A stretch of DNA of 64,000 nucleotides, from positions 1-64,000 of the IMG/VR virus record IMGVR_UViG_3300011253_000949. One strand, 5' to 3'. The notes under the pieces are model-generated. The model was not told where the DNA came from, searched no databases, and was given only the letters and a program-made list of their open reading frames with translations. The DNA comes from a virus. The first letter of the stretch is position 1. Every line of letters starts with the position of its first letter. Positions 59,131 to 64,000 of this stretch are shown here, one piece after another. Position numbers and translations under genes: made by a program.

Positions 59131-59997
59131 ATGCTTACTGTACCTGAGCTTAAAGAATGTTTACCTAAGCATCTTAGAACAGCAGCTACGCAAGAGTTTG
59201 CGGACAAGATCAACACGATCGCTTCTGAACCAGAGACAGCTGAGTATATCAGGGATAACTTTGTCTCGTACATCAAGGTGCTTGAAGAGGGTAAGTTCAA
59301 GACTGAGGATTACCTCAATGCGGTGTCCTATGTCAGTTATAAGCTGATGGGTCGAACCAACCAGGATGCGTACAAGGCAGCGTTTCCGGAGCGGTATAAG
59401 GCACTGGTGGCGAGGGGAGCCACGGATAAGGATATCTCGGCTTACGTGTCGGCGTATAACAAGAATAAGCTGGTGAACCTGATCCTACATCAATCCATGG
59501 TTCCCTCTTGGGTGTTGAACCAAGATCACTTCCAGAGAGCGATTAATACTCAGGCCGATCTTATGATCAACGCCAACAGTGAGAAGGTGAGAACGGACGC
59601 GGCTAACTCTTTGCTGACACATTTGAAGCCACCTGAGACCAAGCAGATGAAGGTCGATATTGGGATCCGTGAGTCAGAGGGTATGAGTGAGCTTAAGACC
59701 ATGCTGAATGCCATGGCTACGCGACAGCAGGAGCTTATTGGACAGGGTGTGACGACACGGGAGATTGCTCATCAGAAGCTTGGTTCTCCTTTGCCTGCTT
59801 TGGTAAACCACACCACTCCACACCAACATGATATGATTGAGGCAACTGCAAAAGATGTGACGCCCAAAGAAGATAAGTTGAAGTCAATTTTTCAGCCAGA
59901 GCCGTCTTCGGCATCCGTGCCGGATGCCACGACAGGCTCACATGAACCTGGGACCGTGAGTAAAGCCAATCCTTTGACATCGTTTCGGCCGGAGTAA
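59131..59997 (+). CDS. first late protein (N4 gp69 position, probable small terminase)
   Basis: Two hundred and eighty-eight residues. N-terminal region LKECLPKHLRTAATQEFADKI then NQDAYKAAFPERYKALVARGATDKDISAYV (helical, terminase-small-like arrangement), and a long Pro/Glu/Ser tail after residue 220. Immediately before a zinc-ribbon gene and the large terminase. Holds a CA-rich repeat copy in its coding sequence (59805-59826). Small terminase role is inference from position. Confidence 0.6.
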   Translation: MLTVPELKECLPKHLRTAATQEFADKINTIASEPETAEYIRDNFVSYIKVLEEGKFKTEDYLNAVSYVSYKLMGRTNQDAYKAAFPERYKALVARGATDKDISAYVSAYNKNKLVNLILHQSMVPSWVLNQDHFQRAINTQADLMINANSEKVRTDAANSLLTHLKPPETKQMKVDIGIRESEGMSELKTMLNAMATRQQELIGQGVTTREIAHQKLGSPLPALVNHTTPHQHDMIEATAKDVTPKEDKLKSIFQPEPSSASVPDATTGSHEPGTVSKANPLTSFRPE

Positions 59998-60191
59998 TGA
60001 GCATGCCTAAGATTATCCAACAAGAGGTTAAGACCTACGTGATCAAAGTGATCTGCTGTGATGTTGAGATGTATCGGGCAAGCGTCGTAGAGGGCAGTAA
60101 TCCAATCAAGTTTGAGTACCGGTGCAGGGGATGTGGGATGTCTTTTGAGAGCACCTATTCCTATCCGACAACCAAGAAGATGGTGGTCTAG
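59997..60191 (+). CDS. zinc-ribbon protein before the terminase
   Basis: Sixty-four residues with CC near 19-20 and CRGCG near 43-47, likely a single zinc site. Start overlaps the previous stop (TAATGAGCATG region) and its stop abuts the terminase start. Accessory packaging or transcription role is a guess. Confidence 0.55.
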   Translation: MSMPKIIQQEVKTYVIKVICCDVEMYRASVVEGSNPIKFEYRCRGCGMSFESTYSYPTTKKMVV

Positions 60192-61862
60192 ATGCAGACA
60201 CTTGATCCAGCTCACTTGGAAGAGAGTCCGATTGACGAAGCAGCAGCGATCAGCGCGAAGCTTCTAAAGCGGGGACTGATCAAACAACCTGTTGATGATT
60301 GGCTCAATCAGGTCGATTACAAGAACATTAACACCGGCAACTATGTACCATCTACCTTTGCTCTGAACTTCATGAACTTCATCAAACTGGTGAATGGTGG
60401 GGAAGGGGAGCAGAACCTGACACCTGTTGTGCATCTGATGATGCTCGATGAGATTGCTGGAACCAAGAAGCGGATTGCGAACCTTTGTGCACGGGGCATG
60501 GCAAAGACCACGCTCATGTTTGAATACTTGGTTCTCTATGTGGCAGTCTTTGGCGAGATCGAAGGTTTCGGTGAGATCGATGGAATGATCTACGTGTCTG
60601 ACTCCATGGACAACGGTGTGAAGTCTGCACGCAAGAACATTGAGTTCCGGTACTACAACTCAGAATTCCTGATGGAATGGTTGCCTGAAGCCAAGTTCAC
60701 AGACAACTACCTCGAGTTCAAAAACAAAGAAGGTCACCAGCTGGGCTGCAAGATGTTTGGTGCCAAGACCGGTCTGCGTGGTACGAAGATCTTTGGTAAA
60801 CGTCCTGTGCTGGCTGTGCTCGATGATCTGGTCTCAGATGATGATGCCAAGTCTAAGGTGGCGATGGAAGCGATCAAGGACACGGTCTACAAAGGTGTGG
60901 ATTATGCGCTGCATCCTGGTCGTCGTAAGATCATCTTTAACGGAACCCCCTTTAACAAAAACGACATCCTCTACGAAGCCGTTGAATCGGGTGGGTGGCA
61001 CGTCAACGTGTATCCGATCTGCGAGAGGTTTCCTTGTTCAGAGGAGGATTTCTCAGGAGCCTGGGAAGACCGTTTCACCTATGAGTTCGTGCTCGAACAG
61101 TATGAGGTGGCAGCCGCCACAGGTAAGATGGCTGCCTTCATGCAGGAGCTTATGCTCAGGATCACCTCATCAGAAGAACGTCTGGTTCAGGATGAAGAGA
61201 TCAAATGGTACAAACGTTCGTCTGTGCTCAGCAACCGCGGCAAGTTCAACTTCTACATCACCACAGACTTTGCCACCAAAGCCAAACAATCTGCTGACTT
61301 CTCTGTCATCTCTGTCTGGGCCTACAGTGCCAATGGAGATTGGTTTTGGGTAGATGGCACCTGCGTCAAGCAGACCATGGACAAGAACATCAATGACCTG
61401 TTTCGCTTGGCTCAGACCTACAAGCCTCAGTCAGTGGGTGTTGAGATTGCCGGCCAACAAGGTGCGTTTATTGATTGGATCCAAGATCAGATGATCACCA
61501 GAAACATCTGGTTCAATCTGGCCCAAGGAAGAAATGGCAAAGCAGGTATCCAACCCGAAGGAGACAAGCTGGCACGTTTCAATCTCGTGGTTCCCCAGTT
61601 CAAAGCAGGCAAGATCTTCTTTCCTGTTGAGATGAAGACATCTCTGATCGTGGGAGAGTTCATCAACGAAATTAGCATGACCACTCTGACCGGCATCAAA
61701 TCAAAGAATGATGACTGCCTCGACACAGTGTCCATGTTGCCGTATCTTAACGCTTGGAAGCCAAGCGAAGCCTCACCCCTTGCACAGACCGAAAACGGAA
61801 TGTGGGAGATCGCGGATGAGTTCGATGACAGCCATTCTCCCATGTCTTCGTACATCGTCTAA
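60192..61862 (+). CDS. terminase large subunit (N4 gp68-like)
   Basis: Five hundred and fifty-six residues. ATPase with a variant Walker A RGMAKTT (101-107), Walker B PVLAVLDDLVSDDDAKS (about 208-222) and an adenine motif region; nuclease part with TDFATKAKQSADFSVI and DDCLDTVSMLPYL near the C-terminus. Packages DNA into the prohead through the portal. Confidence 0.9.
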   Translation: MQTLDPAHLEESPIDEAAAISAKLLKRGLIKQPVDDWLNQVDYKNINTGNYVPSTFALNFMNFIKLVNGGEGEQNLTPVVHLMMLDEIAGTKKRIANLCARGMAKTTLMFEYLVLYVAVFGEIEGFGEIDGMIYVSDSMDNGVKSARKNIEFRYYNSEFLMEWLPEAKFTDNYLEFKNKEGHQLGCKMFGAKTGLRGTKIFGKRPVLAVLDDLVSDDDAKSKVAMEAIKDTVYKGVDYALHPGRRKIIFNGTPFNKNDILYEAVESGGWHVNVYPICERFPCSEEDFSGAWEDRFTYEFVLEQYEVAAATGKMAAFMQELMLRITSSEERLVQDEEIKWYKRSSVLSNRGKFNFYITTDFATKAKQSADFSVISVWAYSANGDWFWVDGTCVKQTMDKNINDLFRLAQTYKPQSVGVEIAGQQGAFIDWIQDQMITRNIWFNLAQGRNGKAGIQPEGDKLARFNLVVPQFKAGKIFFPVEMKTSLIVGEFINEISMTTLTGIKSKNDDCLDTVSMLPYLNAWKPSEASPLAQTENGMWEIADEFDDSHSPMSSYIV

Positions 61863-61880
61863 CTACGCTTGGAGTTTCAC

Positions 61881-62612
61881 ATGACCCTTGAAGAATTTTA
61901 TGCAAAGCTATCGTTTGAACATCTGAGCAGTGTTGCTGCTGGTTCCAGTGGGGCAGGTGAGATCCACCCAGATCATCAGAACAAGGTACTTGGATTCACG
62001 AACAGTGGGCTTATCCAACTGTACAGCAGATTCGCACATAAAAAGCGTTATGTTACTCTTGTGCTCGATGAAGCCATCAAGACCTACTATCTGTCGACAG
62101 ACTATGCAGTCTCAAACACAGACATCACCAACACCAATCCGCGTTACTTGGCAGACACAGCCAATGATCCTTTCAAAGATGATCTGATCAAGATCCTTGG
62201 TGTGATCCAAGAACCGATGACTGATGATGAGACCCAGGTTGAGATTCCCATCAATGACAATGGTGACAGCGCTTCAGTGAAGACGCTGGAGTACAACACA
62301 CTCTATGTCAAAGAGCCGGAGCAAGGCCGTAACCTTTCAGTCGAGTATCAAGCCTATCACCCCAAGTTGCTCACTGATTGCAATGATGTGTTGGCTCAAA
62401 AGATCTACCTTTCTCCCATCCTGTCTGAACCGCTTGAGCTGTACGTTGCCAGCCGTGTGCTGATCGGTATGGGTGGTGAGGCTCATGTCAATCGCGGCAT
62501 GGCTCTGCAGCAGCTGTATGAGAGCCTCTGCATGCGCGTGGAAGCCAAAGACACGATGCAGGTCACAGAGACTGACAATCATGACAAGCTGACGGAGCGA
62601 GGGTTTATCTGA
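61881..62612 (+). CDS. structural protein (N4 gp67 position)
   Basis: Two hundred and forty-three residues from ATG 61881, preceded by TTGGAG. Begins MTLEEFYAKLSFEHLSSVAA; ends LQQLYESLCMRVEAKDTMQV. Between terminase and fibre genes as in N4. Likely a tail or connector component; function inferred from position. Confidence 0.6.
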   Translation: MTLEEFYAKLSFEHLSSVAAGSSGAGEIHPDHQNKVLGFTNSGLIQLYSRFAHKKRYVTLVLDEAIKTYYLSTDYAVSNTDITNTNPRYLADTANDPFKDDLIKILGVIQEPMTDDETQVEIPINDNGDSASVKTLEYNTLYVKEPEQGRNLSVEYQAYHPKLLTDCNDVLAQKIYLSPILSEPLELYVASRVLIGMGGEAHVNRGMALQQLYESLCMRVEAKDTMQVTETDNHDKLTERGFI

Positions 62613-64000
62613 TGGCTGTAGAACCAGACACGTTCATTGAAGTCGCAGCCGCTCTAGACCTAAACACGGTACGGACGGCTACAGCTCAAACATCAGCTGA
62701 CACAGCTCAGGGAACAGCATCTGATGCGCTGACCCGGGTGTATGGTGCTGAGCTTGGAGCCAAGACCTATACAGACGCTGAGATCCAGGAGATCCGAGAT
62801 TATATTGATGCAGAGCTGACATCTCGTATCAACATTCTTGCAGCTGCTCTTGGGATCGACATCACAGATTTGGTCAATGGAGCTTTGCCAAGTCTCGATG
62901 CAGCCATCCTACAGGCTCTTTCAGATTTGGGAGTCATTAAGTCAGCGGCTGAGACAGACCGAACTGCAGTCGAAGATGCCATTGCAAATTGGGTCAACAA
63001 CCTTATTCCGGATCTCGAGACATTATTGGATCAAACGGTTCTGGGCCTGAATGGTGTTGAAACCACATTGGGTGAGTTGACCAATGGACTTGAGTACACC
63101 GAAATTCGAGCAGCTGTAGACGATATACGGAGCCAGGGAGAGAAGGACTTGGTTCCCCTGGGTGTGAGTACCCTTCGTGTACCGGCAACGCTGTGGGGGC
63201 TTAATGTCGATCAGGCAAATGCCAATCTGGTGAAAGCAACGCTTGGCACCTATGGCTCGTTTGTGACCAGTGATGCAGACTTTGGAGAATGCTTTCATTT
63301 TGCGGCCGGAGATGAGCAAAACGTGGGAGCCGCCTACCCCATCGATTATGCAGATGGCAATCTGTACAAAATCACAGTGGAGTTGAAAGTACTTGATGAT
63401 GGTGCACCGGCATCAGGAGTGGAAGTCAAAGTTGGAGCAACGCTTCAGAACGGCACCTCGATACTGTCTGCAAACCAAGAACAGAAATTTGAACCACAGT
63501 ATGTGAAAGTGGTCGATGGTGTTGTAAAGCATCATATTTTTGTATCGTCTGACCAAGTAAAGTTGGACGATTATGGTACGATCGCAGATGAGCAGATCCT
63601 GCTTGGTTCCTTCCCTACCGCAAACAAGATTTACTTCCACGTCAGGCAAAACGCTGGAGGAAACACCAATGGTCAGCTTGCTTTGGGAACACTTCGTGTT
63701 GTCGATGTCACCGAGATAAGCGCACATGTTGATCGACGGTACGAGCAGCTGAAAGCAGAAACAGACACAAGCATCGCTACAATCATCACAGACTACATTA
63801 CGATTGCAGCATCAGAAGCAGCATTGGCATCTGCAACAACAACACTGCAGGCATCCATAGATGGACTTGATGGTGAGATTGATGCCATCAGCTCAGATCT
63901 GACTGTCAACTACGTGACCAACTCTTCACTTGATAACTCACTGGCATCTGCCAGCACAGTACTCAATTCGAGATTTGCAGTCGTACAAGGAGCTGCAGAT
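62612..64000 (+). CDS. tail appendage/fibre protein (3' end outside window)
   Basis: Open from ATG 62612 (overlapping the previous stop, TGATGG) to the window edge, at least 463 residues. Mostly beta-rich central part and Ala/Ser/Thr/Asp heptad-like stretches: IDGLDGEIDAISSDLTVNY, LDNSLASASTVLNSRF, TATAQTSADTAQGTA. Such repeats are typical of phage tail fibres/appendages (DUF1983-like coils). Candidate host-recognition protein, like N4 gp65/gp66. Confidence 0.7.
   Translation, partial: MAVEPDTFIEVAAALDLNTVRTATAQTSADTAQGTASDALTRVYGAELGAKTYTDAEIQEIRDYIDAELTSRINILAAALGIDITDLVNGALPSLDAAILQALSDLGVIKSAAETDRTAVEDAIANWVNNLIPDLETLLDQTVLGLNGVETTLGELTNGLEYTEIRAAVDDIRSQGEKDLVPLGVSTLRVPATLWGLNVDQANANLVKATLGTYGSFVTSDADFGECFHFAAGDEQNVGAAYPIDYADGNLYKITVELKVLDDGAPASGVEVKVGATLQNGTSILSANQEQKFEPQYVKVVDGVVKHHIFVSSDQVKLDDYGTIADEQILLGSFPTANKIYFHVRQNAGGNTNGQLALGTLRVVDVTEISAHVDRRYEQLKAETDTSIATIITDYITIAASEAALASATTTLQASIDGLDGEIDAISSDLTVNYVTNSSLDNSLASASTVLNSRFAVVQGAAD

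Noticed and set aside
1-64000. tRNA genes and CRISPR arrays
   Set aside because: No cloverleaf-like stretches with T-loop consensus and no regularly spaced identical repeats were seen; the iterons are adjacent units without spacers.

Overview
The window is most of the genome of an N4-like podovirus (Schitoviridae type), opened at an arbitrary point so that it starts and ends inside the late region. The diagnostic set is complete: a 3606-residue virion RNA polymerase, a split middle RNA polymerase (RNAP1 + RNAP2), N4-type DNA polymerase, helicase, primase, SSB, MoxR/VWA pair, portal, capsid and terminase, in the N4 order. Host is not proven; ThyX, composition and gene content suggest a marine alphaproteobacterium (inference only).

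Layout. Rightward late genes run from 59.1 kb (gp69-like, terminase, appendage/fibre) off the right edge and, after a missing piece, re-enter at the left edge with lysis genes, portal, scaffold-like protein, capsid, internal virion proteins and the virion RNA polymerase, ending at 24.8 kb in a convergent terminator. Leftward genes run from 58.9 kb down to 24.9 kb: small early genes (with hairpin promoters of the N4 vRNAP type), RNAP1/RNAP2, a block of mini-genes, MoxR/VWA, dCTP deaminase, ThyX, then helicase, DNA polymerase, exonuclease, primase, ATPase, SSB and a RuvC-like nuclease. The divergent gap 58.95-59.13 kb probably lies near the physical genome end.

Three things stand out. (1) The DNA polymerase gene is split by an HNH endonuclease gene, and just downstream its motif B is interrupted by a 47-nt out-of-frame element with a strong hairpin, flanked by identical ACT codons and closed by stop codons on both sides. 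This looks like a programmed ribosomal bypass cassette analogous to T4 mobE/gene 60, here in a polymerase active site. (2) A plasmid-type replicon (ParA, ribbon-helix-helix partner, Rep_3 initiator, 21-22 bp iterons) sits inside this otherwise lytic-type genome, suggesting a phage-plasmid. (3) Homing elements have invaded the core enzymes: two group I introns in RNAP2 exactly at motifs B and C, an HNH gene that duplicated the 3' end of RNAP1, and an HNH intein in the ThyX active site.

Working together: injected virion RNA polymerase would read the GGA-loop hairpin promoters to make the early genes including RNAP1/RNAP2, which transcribe the replication block; SSB and host polymerase would then turn on the late genes, as in N4. 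Function assignments come from motifs and gene order read by eye; no database search was possible.
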